In this document: positions 50,996-60,400 of the stretch, in pieces
Layout: each line of letters starts with the position of its first letter
Position numbering within the stretch: position 1 is the stretch's first letter
Translations under genes and position numbers: made by a program
Source of the DNA: Lycocorax pyrrhopterus obiensis
Taxonomy: Eukaryota > Chordata > Aves > Passeriformes > Paradisaeidae
Reading direction: 5' to 3'
Length of the DNA: 64,000 bases
Assembly: GCA_014706295.1 (NCBI GenBank)
Contig: JACSVZ010000002.1
Coordinates: 18,088,494 to 18,152,493 of the forward strand
The notes under the pieces: model-generated
What the model saw: the letters and a program-made list of their open reading frames with translations, nothing else
Database searches by the model: none
What the model was told of the DNA's origin: nothing

Positions 50996-51129
50996 CCCTG
51001 AGAGTAACGCTGTGAATTAAAAGAAATGACAATATTTCGTATCTGCTCGCCCGGCCAGGAGAAGGGCCCTTGAGCCTGGCAAAAATCAGGCGGATCATTC
51101 ATCGTGCCACCCCGCACCTGTGGGCTTGG

Positions 51130-51890
51130 CATTCAAAACCCCGCGGACCTCTTCCTATTCAACTTAATTATTCCCCCAAGGCGCACAATGGTTGAAATGG
51201 AGCAGGTTGGAGTCTGTTTATTGGTCGTAAATGTTTTTCTGAAGATCTTCTGAATCTCATTGTTAGCTCGTTGTTTGAGGCTGCCCTCTTTCTTTCAGAC
51301 GAGAGTAGCCTTGGACTTTTCAATTTTCAATCGTAACATCTGCTTAATCGTACGGATCAAAATATGGAGACACAAAACATATGTAATGGTTGATTTGTTA
51401 AATCCTGGTAATGAGTTATTAACAAGGGAAAACAATAGGGCAGGATGGTGAGAGCCTTATGGTAACAGAGTCACTTTATGTAACGCCTGACGTTTCCCTT
51501 CTTGATAAATGGAACTAAGGTCTGAGCGCCAGGTGATAGCAAGAAAATCAATGTCTTTAGGGGCCGGCACCGAGACTTTTTTTCTATGTGAAAAATTAGG
51601 AGACATAAAATTTAATTGGCTGATCAGGGGAAAGCAGTGGTCTTAAGTTTAATTGCCAGTAGGCTTAGCGAGGGAGACAAAACAAGATTTGGGCCTGTTT
51701 GTTTGCTTGCATCCCAGCGCCGAGTCCAAGTGTATCGTTGAAAATGTGTTTTATTATAACACATGTCATGCTTTACAGTTCCCATATTGTGTAAAGACAA
51801 TAGTTAATGGTACATTAAAGACAAGCAAACCATGCCAACACGTCTTGGACACATTGTAAGGGCCTCTCTCTTTGCTCGCTTTAGGCAGCT
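51130..51890. promoter_or_regulatory. Candidate conserved non-coding block
   Basis: Right after the large CpG island the sequence becomes non-repetitive and AT-rich with many homeodomain-like words (TTAATTATT near 51165, TTAATCGTAC near 51342, GTAATGG, TTTAATTGG near 51612, TTTAATTGCC near 51650). It has neither a repeat nor a gene signature. This is the look of a developmental enhancer or enhancer cluster about 3.5 kb beyond PTF1A; cross-species alignment would decide. Confidence 0.35.
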
Positions 51891-51899
51891 GCAGTCCAG

Positions 51900-52550
51900 G
51901 ACCCAGAAGCACAAAAAGAACAAGTTTGAAATACCAGGTGCATCCGAGAGAACCACGACAGGGATTGATATGTTATAGCCCAGGACATGAACCTAGCAAT
52001 AAAGATATCATTGCGATTGTTTGCGGCTTCCACGCCATGTAAAGCCGGAGGCGCTGGAGCAGGCTGCTTTCTGGCAGCGGAGGCTCTGCCTCCCCGGGCT
52101 CCCCCGGCGCCCTCCGCCAAACCCGAGCACCTGTTGGCCAGACCCCGGCCCCGTCGTGGGAATCGCCTCCCGCCCACGCTTCCAGGTCTCGGCAGCGCGG
52201 TTTGTTGTGGAGTTATTTAGGACCATTCCCACCGGCTGCGGGATGCTTTGGAAAGCGGGAGGTTTACCAGGGGACACTCAACTGGTGTTTGTTCGACCTC
52301 GCAGCTGGTACTCGGTGCCAGCGAGAGATGCGTGAATGAAAGAGGGATGAGATCCCGGGCTGGGGAGGCTTCACGCCCCGCGCCTCTCAGGGCGCTCACC
52401 CGACTGCCGGCAGATGAGAGGCCCTGGGAACCGCGGCGGGACGGGTTCACAGTGCCCACGGCAGCCCCTGCCTGCGCACAGCTCTGCCGAGAAGTCACGC
52501 ACGCCTTTCCATCCCCTTGCTGGCTGTGCAGGCGAGCGGTCTGATGCTTC
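51900..52550. other. Mixed sequence, no gene recognised
   Basis: Moderately GC-rich sequence with overlapping short open frames on both strands and no domain. Nothing else supported. Confidence 0.3.
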
Positions 52551-52559
52551 CCGTCCTTT

Positions 52560-52680
52560 GGGTGGGGGGCTTGTTGTTTTTTGGGTTTTGTTGTTGTTTT
52601 GGTTTTTTGGGTTGGGGGACTTTTTTGTTGTTGGGGTTAGGGGTTTTGTTTTGTTTTGGTTTGTTTTTTTTATGGAGGAT
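52560..52680. repeat. G/T-only low-complexity tract
   Basis: About 120 bases almost wholly of G and T (TTGTTG, TTTTGGG words, G runs of 4-6). The hydrophobic open frames through it are composition artefacts. It could form G-quadruplex on this strand. Confidence 0.9.
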
Positions 52681-52889
52681 TGTCCGTTTCGGTAATTAAG
52701 TTGCCTTTACACCTGGGGCATCACGAGTGATGCTGCTTCCAGAAGGACAGCATCAGCCCGCACACCTAGAGTCCGCACCTCACTCCTGTGAGACTGCGGG
52801 AAGCAAACTGCCTGCAAGTGCCTCTAACACTCCCTCCTGCCCCAAGCGGGGCTGGGGATTTCCCCCCTTTTTGTTCTCTTCTACCCTGC

Positions 52890-53395
52890 TTTGCAGCTCC
52901 CGCGGGGATGCGGGGCTGGGGGGAGCGGCGGAGGGAGGCGGGACAGTCCCGGCGCCCGGGCGGGCCTACCCCCCCCCCGCCCCGGGGGGCCGTCGGGGCA
53001 GTGCGGGCACGAACGGGCGGCCCCACGGGAGCCGGCGCGGGGTTTCAGGCGGGGAGAGGGCCTTTGGGAGCGGGGCAGGGAGGCGGGGAGCCACTGCCCA
53101 CGGGGCCTCGGGGGGCAGCGCTAGAAGGTGCAGCTCACGGCCGCGGGGAGGAGGGGGCCGGCGGCTGGGAGCCGGGGTTGCGTGGCTGTCGGTCACGCCT
53201 TGTCCACGCTGGTCCGTACCGCGCCGACCCGTATTCCCCACCAGCAAACCCCCCAAAGCTGTGGCAAAAGCTGCGAGCCGGCGTTGCGGGAGCCGCCGGG
53301 TCCCGCCGGGTCCCTCTGAGCCGGGGGACCTGCACAGGCGGTTCCCTCCTGCCCTGTGCGGCGGATTTTGTCGCAGGAGCGCGGCGCTGGGGTGA
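52890..53395. promoter_or_regulatory. CpG island
   Basis: Dense CG content, including a C run near 52970. Long open frames in several phases lack domains. It abuts the candidate regulatory block to its right. Confidence 0.5.
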
Positions 53396-53890
53396 ATGGA
53401 TGATGAGTCAGTCAAAAGGAGCTGTCAGTCTCTTTGAAGATTGCGTTTAAAGGGACTTGCCAAGTCAAGACGGGAGAGTGACAAGATAGAGACCCTGGTG
53501 CTTTACATGCGAAGGCCGGCTCTTCCGCTTCATCTGCACCATACTAAAGGATGTGTTGAAGCATTGAATCACAAAAAGTGGCACGCCAAAGAAAAGGTGC
53601 CACATAACAATGATTGTAGTGTTTTAATTGTGGGGGATCGCATCACCAAAGCCAATTGAGACGAACGAGGCTATACACAGAAGGAAACGGTACAACACTT
53701 CCATAACTTATAATTAAGCTGAAGTCCGACTAACATTTGACTTTCTAATGAGTGTAATGAGATTACATGCCTGATGGAAGCATTTGTGAAAAAGCGACTT
53801 TCTGTGTTTAATGAGGTCCTAATACAGGACAAGATCGAATTATAGGTCGGCTCTTTTTCTCTCTCAAAGAGCCCCGTTTAAGTTCAATGA
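53396..53890. promoter_or_regulatory. Candidate enhancer between CpG islands
   Basis: A non-repetitive block bounded by CpG islands, about 1.3-1.8 kb beyond the PTF1A 3' end. It contains an AP-1 consensus TGAGTCA (53404-53410), a SOX-like inverted pair ACAAT-G-ATTGT (53607-53617), TAATTAAG (53710-53717), three TAATGAG words (53746-53752, 53755-53761, 53809-53815) and GATTACA (53761-53767). Such clustering of homeodomain sites suggests a developmental enhancer; the target is presumably PTF1A. Inference only. Confidence 0.4.
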
Positions 53891-53894
53891 CACC

Positions 53895-54240
53895 GGTGCG
53901 GCCCGCCTCCCTCCTGCCGCCTGACGGGGCGAGGCTTGCGGCCGGTCAGCCCCGCCGCAGCCCGGAATCGCACCAAAAGTGAGCAAATAAATAAGCAATG
54001 ACGCCCCCACCCAACGCCCGCCCCGGCCCGTTTGTGTGTAAGTAGCTCCTCTAATTGCTATTGGAATAGATCCATGCCATCCGCGGTAGGGAACTAAATG
54101 TGTTTAACTAGGTTAATGCAATTAGCATGCATGCAACACATTGCTCCTACTTTGCAGCAGTTTTGAAAAAAAAAAAAAAAGGAAGGAGAGGGAGAGATGT
54201 ACAGTATATGATGAGTTATAATTATACCTTGGCTCACCCG
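53895..54240. other. CpG-rich then AT-rich spacer
   Basis: A short CpG-rich patch (53890-54030) is followed by an AT-rich stretch with TAATGCAATTAGCATGCATG near 54113 and a 15-base A run (54166-54180). No gene seen; the AT-rich part could extend the regulatory block to the left. Confidence 0.3.
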
Positions 54241-54830
54241 GGCCGTTCCCATCCGCCTAGGCACCGCGCGGGGACAGCTCTGCTCCGGCCGCGGACCGGG
54301 CTGGGCATCTGGGACTCTGCCGGGGGCTGAGCCGTCGGAGCTGAGCCACGGGTGCCACGGGAAAATCAGCACCTGCGGCGTCGGGCCGAGCCCCCCGCCC
54401 CAGCCCCGGGCGGCCCCCCCGCCCCCGCCGGGAGCACTTGCAGCCCCCGGCCCGATCGGCCACTGCCGCCCCCATCCCTCGCCCCCGGGCAGGTGCAGCC
54501 CAGCCGTCCCTTCCGCAGCCGGGCACGCTGAGCTGGGGCTGCCAGAGCGATTCTACCACCAGTTGCACGATGGCTTTGCCATCCCCCTGCCCCCTCCCCA
54601 GGGCGAGGAGCGCAGGGGCTGTTTCCCAGGCGCGGCCGGGGGAAGAACCGCGGAAGACTAGGGGCAGCCGGCAGAGCCCCAAACTTGCTCGGCCCCAGCC
54701 TCGTCCTTCCCTCCCCGGCAGCTTTAGGGAACAGCTTTGTGCGGCTCCGGATGGCGCGCCCATTCCCATGGCGGCAGGGTCGGGGGTACAAGGCGGGGGA
54801 CACACACCCTCGCAAGGTTTGTGTTTGGGG
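54241..54830. promoter_or_regulatory. CpG island
   Basis: GC-rich island just beyond the PTF1A 3' end, with multi-frame open sequence lacking domains. Together with the TATA-like word at 54997 it could mark a + strand promoter pointing into PTF1A. Confidence 0.45.
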
Positions 54831-54996
54831 GCTCGGATCTTCCAGCTGGAAACCACAAGCAGTGCAGAGACACTGAAAGGAGGGGACCTTCTAGAGATAG
54901 ACAAAGACATCAGTTGGAAGCACTTTAGGAGCGGACGTCAAAAGGGGTGGAGAGAAGGCGAAAGTGCGTCCCCGCCCGTCCCCGTCCCCCCGACGC

Positions 54997-55002
54997 TATA
55001 AG
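54997..55002 (+). promoter_or_regulatory. TATA-like box, candidate antisense promoter
   Basis: GCTATAAGAGCAG preceded by GC boxes (CCCGCCCGTCCCCG) has the arrangement of a core promoter on the + strand. Transcription from here would run antisense through the whole PTF1A gene. No product is recognised; the word may be chance. Confidence 0.25.
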
Positions 55003-55186
55003 AGCAGCCCGAGCTGGCGATGGGGCAGAGTGGGGCCAGCATCTGGGCCGAGCGTGCCACTGGGTCTCGGGGCCCTCCCCGCCTGGAGACCGGTCCAGGC
55101 GTTCACTGCAAGGCTTCCTCGGGATGCGGTGGGGCTCTCGGCAGCCTCTTCCCACAAACACACTGCTCCGCAAGGTACAATTCGGG

Positions 55187-55192
55187 TTTATT
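55187..55192 (-). terminator. PTF1A: PTF1A poly(A) signal
   Basis: AATAAA on the - strand, about 313 nt after the stop codon. Cleavage would be expected near 55165-55175. The 3' UTR is AT-rich with T/A runs, in contrast to the GC-rich coding exon 1. Confidence 0.7.
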
Positions 55193-55504
55193 ATTAACAA
55201 ACGCAAGGCAATAAATTATTTTCACAGTTTCTGGCATATTCCCCCCATTAAAAAAAAAGAAAGGAAAGAAAAAAAAAGGTGCTGGTGGAATAAAACTATT
55301 GCATATCTTAAAAAAAATCAAGATAAATTATATAAATTATATATTCAAACCAGACGATTCTACCTCATTATCACTACTCAGTAATAAATAGATAAATAAA
55401 GTTGATTGCCCTTAGAGTCTGAATCTTAAATTACATTTACAATATAGGTCTCTACATACAGCATGTACAGAGCGGGCGGGGGCGGGGACCACCCGCGCGG
55501 CGCC

Positions 55505-55707
55505 TCACGCCACGTAGTCGAAGGGGGGCTCGTTCTCTATGTCGTTGACGGAGGGTTTGTTGTTCACCTTCCGCGGGTCCTCGGGGGTCCACACTTTGGC
55601 TGTCCGGATGATGTTTTGTTCCTTGAGCTGCTTTTCATCAGTCCACGACAGCGAGTGACCGGCCAGAGGGGGGAGTCCGTAATCGGGGTCGCTCGGGGAG
55701 GGAGATC
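55505..55707 (-). CDS. PTF1A: PTF1A exon 2 (coding part)
   Basis: Encodes [20 protein letters not shown] onward through [20 protein letters not shown] to the end PFDYVA, stop TGA at 55507-55505. This segment carries both tryptophans needed for contact with RBPJ/RBPJL in mammals, so trimer formation should be intact. Confidence 0.97.
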
Positions 55708-56463
55708 CTGGAGGGCAGGGGGGAAAAGGAAGGCAGGGGGTTATTGCTGGGGCCGGCATTCCTGCGGAGCGCGGTGCCGGGCCCGGGACGTGCCGGGCCG
55801 CGCCGGGACGTACCGGGCCGTGCCGGCCCGCAACTTACTTGTGCCGCGGTGGCAGATGATGATTTTCTTGGGCTGGCTGGGGCTCTCGCTGCTGGCGCTG
55901 CGCAGCGGAAGGTCGGACTGCACCAGTTCGCTGAGGAAGTTGATGTAGCCGATGGCCAGGCGCAGCGTGTCCACCTTGGAGAGGCGCTTCTCGTAGGGCA
56001 GAGTGGGGATGTGCGAGCGCAGCCCCTCGAAGGCGTCGTTGATGGACTGCATCCGCCGCCGCTCCCGCACGTTGGCCGCCTGACGGAGCTGCTGCAGCTC
56101 CGCCTCGGAGCGCACCCGCCTCCGCCGCTTAGCCGAGCCCAGCGCCTGGAGCCGCCCCCCGGGGGACAGCAGCGCCGCGCCCGCCGCCCCGCAGCATTCG
56201 TAGGCGAAGCCGGGCGAGGCGGGAGACGGCGGGAAGGCGGCGGCCGGCGCCGGGCAGCGGTAGCCGCCCTCGGGGTCGCCGCCGTCGCGGTAGTACTCCT
56301 GCAGCTGCCGGCTGAGGAAATCCACGTCCGGCTCCAGCAGCCCGTCCGCGGCCAGCACGTCCCGCGGGGGCGGCTCGGAGAAAAAGTCCTCCTCGTCGAA
56401 GTAGGGGGGCGAGGAGAAGGAGTCCAGCCCCCCGGGGAAGTGCTCCAGCAGCACAGTCTCCAT
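55505..56463 (-). CDS. PTF1A: PTF1A, pancreas transcription factor 1 subunit alpha (two exons)
   Basis: Class II bHLH factor that binds E-boxes with an E-protein and RBPJ as the PTF1 trimer; it drives exocrine pancreas and GABAergic/inhibitory neuron fate in cerebellum, dorsal cord and retina. Exon 1 (55839-56463) starts [20 protein letters not shown]; exon 2 (55505-55707) follows a 131-bp intron with GTAAGT and CCCTCCAG ends. The join makes [16 protein letters not shown]. Total 275 aa. The basic region is at about 127-138 ([13 protein letters not shown]134 the E-box contact), the HLH at about 139-182 with a [20 protein letters not shown] core. The C-terminus holds W230 and W248 ([12 protein letters not shown]), the known RBPJ-binding motif. 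It is shorter than the mammalian protein (about 325-328 aa); the loss is in the low-complexity part before the bHLH. The start is clear because the conserved N-terminus begins at this ATG. Very high confidence from the bHLH and both tails. Confidence 0.98.
55839..56463 (-). CDS. PTF1A: PTF1A exon 1 (coding part)
   Basis: Encodes residues 1-208 plus the first base of codon 209: the acidic N-terminal activation region ([12 protein letters not shown]), an alanine/proline/glycine-rich linker with two adjacent cysteines ([11 protein letters not shown]), the basic stretch [10 protein letters not shown] and the complete bHLH. It is embedded in a CpG island. Confidence 0.97.
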
Positions 56464-56703
56464 GCTGCTCCCGCTCTCGGCGCGGACGGGACGGGACGGG
56501 GCAGGGGGGCAGCCCCGCCGGGACGCGCCCGAAGCCGCTGTCGCGGGCCCGCTGTCCGAGCCGCCCCGGCGGTGGCGGGGCCGCCGCCCCCGCCCTGCCC
56601 TGCCCTGCCCTGCCCGGCCCGGTGTGGCGGAGGCCGGGCCGCGCCGCCGCTCTCCGGGGAGGAGGCCGGAGCCGCTGCCGCGGCGGGCCGGCACGCGAGG
56701 GGT

Positions 56704-56710
56704 CTTATAA
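56704..56710 (-). promoter_or_regulatory. PTF1A: PTF1A TATA box
   Basis: TTATAAG on the - strand about 241 bp before the start codon predicts a transcription start near 56675-56682 and a 5' UTR of about 215 nt. Confidence 0.65.
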
Positions 56711-56749
56711 CGACATCCCCGGGCGCGTGCCGCCGGCCGCCGCCGCCAG

Positions 56750-56754
56750 CCAAT
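56750..56754 (+). promoter_or_regulatory. PTF1A: CCAAT box (NF-Y type) of PTF1A
   Basis: GCCAATCAG, a full NF-Y consensus on the opposite strand to the gene, lies about 40 bp upstream of the TATA box, the usual spacing for NF-Y in TATA promoters. Confidence 0.6.
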
Positions 56755-57059
56755 CAGTGCGCGCCGGGGGGGCCGCGCCGCCCGCCGGGGGACACCGCGC
56801 GGGGCCGGGGGCGGGACCCGACGGAGCCCCCGCCCGGCACCGCCCGGACCCGCAGCACCGCCCGCACCGGCGGGCCCCGCACGTCGGGCGAGGGGCCCCG
56901 GACCGCCTCGGCACCTCTCCTCTCGAGCCGCTACCGAAACGCGCCTCTTGGCTTTGACGCAGCCTCCCTCTCGGCATCGGGGAGCGCTGCCCCTGCGCGT
57001 CTTACCCCCGGCGCTTTTCCCGCTCCCCCAGGACCGCCAGTCCCCGCCGCCAGCAGAGC

Positions 57060-57430
57060 CACTGTCAGATCGGGCATAGCGGGGATCGATGGCGCGGGTT
57101 TTTTCGAACTGAAGGCAATTCTTTCGCAACATCAAAATACATCGCGTCAGCTCTTGCGCCCGGCCGTGCATCGATTTTGACCTCATCGGCCCCCATTGCG
57201 TTTTCCCTTTTCCCACTCCCACTGCCTCTCTCTCGCTCGGCGGAGGCTCTGTTAATAATTCCCTGACTGACTCTCACTGATTAAAGCCTTAAAAATTCTC
57301 ACTGTGAGTGAAATGGATTACCCGCCAGATTAGGAGAGGATTATCTCTGTCATTAGCGCTGCAATAGTTTGTCCGGCAGAGTCTGTCGAGGTTTATCGAA
57401 AGTGACTTTCCAGTGTGCCACCAGCGCGGG
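57060..57430. promoter_or_regulatory. PTF1A: Candidate proximal regulatory block
   Basis: Non-repetitive AT-richer block about 0.6-1 kb upstream of the PTF1A start, with GTTAATAATT (57251-57260, like an HNF1 half plus spacer), TGATTAAAG, GGATTA and ATCGATTTTGACC-type words. HNF1B acts upstream of Ptf1a in pancreas development, so the word is of interest, but the match is partial. Confidence 0.35.
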
Positions 57431-57439
57431 CAGAGATCA

Positions 57440-60400
57440 AACTCCGCGTGGAAACGTACCCGGGTCTATCAGCAGAGCAAGACAGGGCCAGCTCCGGGAA
57501 GGTAATAAATGACTCGACTTCAAAGCCGCTGACATCGCCGTGATAACGGCAGGGAAACGCGTGAGTCACGGGAGGGAACAAAGAGCTTTGCAAGAACCAC
57601 TTCTTGGAAAGTCCCGCCTGCAGACGGACCACGCGAAAAAACGAGAAGGGAAGGCGGAGACCTCTGCGCGAAGCCAGGAACGCGCCCACGCGTGGCCGGG
57701 GGGCTGCTTCCACCGTCCCGGAAAGGGGAAACTAAGGAAGTAACCCCGTAGAGGGGCAATGCGGTTCCCCGTTCACGTCCACCCGCGGGGCGGGACCGGG
57801 GACCTCGGAAGAGACTGGGATGAGTGTGTCCGGACTCCTGTTTCCATTCACGCCCGCCGTCCCTCAACCTCTCACCATGCACCTCTGTCGAGAGCCAGGC
57901 TTCTGGACGCCCACCCCTGCAGCGCTGCGGGGTGCCCCCGACACTGCGTCTGCCCCAGGATGAGCCAGCCCCGCCCCAGGGGAGCCTTCCCGCCCCAGGC
58001 AGCTGCTCCAGCTTCCTCTGCCTCTTCAGCCCTTCGCCCCTCACGACTGTTTTCTGCACTGGCTGTCCCAACACCGCCCGCAAATATTAGATGCGGTCTC
58101 ACGAGCGTCGAGTGCGGGCAATAACCCCTTCTCTCGGTCTTCTGAGCTGTGATCGTGTTCACACCGCTCAGACCTGCTGCTGGCATTCCGTGCGGCCGGG
58201 ACACACGGCTGGCTCCCGCTCAGCTCGCTGCCCACCGGCACCTGTCGGGGACAGCTCCGAGTGGCACTGAGCACGGCGGCCAGGAAGCCCCTCGGCGTTC
58301 CCAGCCGTAGCTTGGCAGAGACATCGCTCGCCCTCGGATCACTCCTCCCGAGTAGCCCTGTCCCGCTGAACCGAAAGACACACCTGGGAGCAAACACAGC
58401 TTCTGCACCGCCCGAAACAGTGGTGCTTCCCCTTCCCCGCCCCGGGGTTCCCCGGGGGGCCGCGCTGTCCCCTTACACTGCGAGCATCCCTGTCCCTCCT
58501 TTGTGCTCCTCAGCGCTGGGTGGGTAAATGCTTGGCGACCCCACGGCAGCCGGGCGTGAGGCGCTGGTGGGAGGGCAGGGACCTGCGGTGCCCAGCCCTT
58601 GAGGCTGCTGTGGGGGGTGGAGGGGCCGGGTAGTTCGGAGGAGTCCACGGCCACCCCTGCAGCCCCACGGCCCCCAGGAGCCGCCAGCTCATCCACAGTC
58701 TCACAGCTGTGCTGCGCTGCCGAGGCGCGGTCCCCACATCCCTGTTCCGTGTCACCGCCAGCAGCCCGGACTCCAGGCCTGTGCAGACCCGAGGGACAGG
58801 GGCTCAGCTCGCGGTCCCTCTTGTGCAGCTGGGACACACCTGAACGCAAGCCTGGTTCTTCCCCACCTTGGCCCCGCGCAACGGGGGCGGGCCGGGCCGT
58901 GCCTGAAGTTGAAGTATCTCCTTTTCCAAAAGCAAATGGACTTGAGCGCAGCCAGGGAATGATCGCTACCGGTGGAGTAACATAGCCAGAAGCACAAGTA
59001 TAAATCTAACACATACCGTGCATCCCTCTCGGATCCACGTCGCACCTACCGCAAAACACACGGAAAAAGAAAAAAGCTAAACCCTAGCAACACTGAGGTG
59101 ATTTCGGGGGAATTTCCTGGCCACAGAGCTGGCTCTGTTCCCTCCCTTGCATGCTCAAGGAGTCATCACCCATGGAGTGGCGAGTCCTTATTCCTGCAGC
59201 ATTCTGGCCGGAGCCGGACTCTTGAAAGCCGATGAGCAAACCATGTCGAGTGGCCCCTGACACCACTGCCCGCGGTCGAGACACACAGACTCATATACAC
59301 ACATTCACAGCCCGCCTTGCAGCCTTTCCCCCAGGTCAGACAGGCTAAGTGCAGCCATATCCTGAGGGAGAGTAACACTCCCAAGTAGGCCCTTTCCCCC
59401 AAAACCTCTGCCACCAGCCTTCTCCCAGCGCAGCATTTTGACCACGGTGTGTCCCTGTCCTCGAGAGCGTGACAAGGCGCCAGGACACCTCTCGTTAACA
59501 CGGTGGTGAAGCATCTTCCCGACAGCGTCAACAAGGCCTTCGGGAGTACGAAAGAGGAGAAGAGGATCTCTCCTGTTGATCCAAGCACAGCATATGCCCA
59601 GAGAGACGGGGGAGCTCAGTTCATTTACCATGCCAGTCTTTCCCCCTTTCCCAGGGCTGCCGGAGCCTGTTCAGCTCTGGCGCACGGTAGCACCTCGCAG
59701 CCGGGGTGAGCCCTGCAGCATTAGGATGCCAGTGTCACACTGTGGAGGCGGCACGACACCACCGGGCCACAGAACTCAGGCAGGCAGTCTGGGAAGTCAG
59801 TCTGTGCGGTCCGTCTGTCCCTGAGAGGCAGCTCCGTCAGGATCGACGGCGAAGGAAGAGCGTTGCAAAGGGAAGAGGAGGGATATTGTGAGAACCCACA
59901 GTTTCCAGACTGTTGGAGGCTCGGAGCTTGTCTTGAAACCGGTCAGACCTAGCAGATCGTTGGGCAATTTGGGAGCAATGCCCCAGGGAGGAAAGCGATG
60001 CAGGGAGAACCCCATGACGGGCACGGCTGGCGCTCTGCCTGTGCGCTGGGGTGCGCAGGAAACGAAACATCGCTCCCCAGCTCCTCAGCGCTCGATGCGA
60101 CGCCCGGCAGAAGCGATTCCCTCGCTGTGCCCAACTCAGCCCTCGTCCCTGCGGCAGTGGTGGCTTTAAAGATGAGCGATTCCAGTTTTGTACATCTGCC
60201 TTTGGGAAATGAATACCGACGGTCCCCGAAAGAATGGCCTGAGGGGCGGGAAGGTTCCTCTCGGGTTGCCTAAGATATTACGAAAGGAAATCTACAAAAA
60301 CCAGGAACCTATACAAGTAGTGCCTGGGCCGCCGCATCGCTCTTGTACCACCGCCGCCTGTGTCGCAAACTCCCTTTTTTCAATATTTGTCCAGCACAGA

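Larger units (their letters stand above)
56250..57060. promoter_or_regulatory. PTF1A: PTF1A promoter CpG island
   Basis: CpG-dense DNA covers exon 1, the 5' UTR and the proximal promoter. A tandem CCCTG run lies at 56594-56614. Open frames on the + strand (up to 478 codons) are shadows of PTF1A and of GC richness. Confidence 0.7.

Noticed and set aside
49222..51098. Long open frames (up to 435 codons) on both strands in the large CpG island
   Set aside because: All frames are open because stop codons are rare in this GC content; the translations are R/P/G/A-rich without domains, and no frame stands out from the others.
52414..52699. Hydrophobic open frames rich in F, G, V and L
   Set aside because: They translate a G/T-only simple tract.
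53849..53873. Hairpin GGCTCTTT ... AAAGAGCC resembling a histone mRNA stem-loop
   Set aside because: The loop is nine bases and the stem eight, unlike the fixed 6-bp stem and 4-nt loop of histone genes, and no histone coding sequence is nearby.
55744..57180. 478-codon + strand open frame opposite PTF1A
   Set aside because: It is the antisense shadow of PTF1A exon 1 and its promoter island.
55741..57222. 493-codon - strand frame that includes the PTF1A start
   Set aside because: The part before METVLLEHF runs through the TATA box and promoter and has no PTF1A similarity; the part after residue 208 reads into the intron. The spliced 275-aa model is right.
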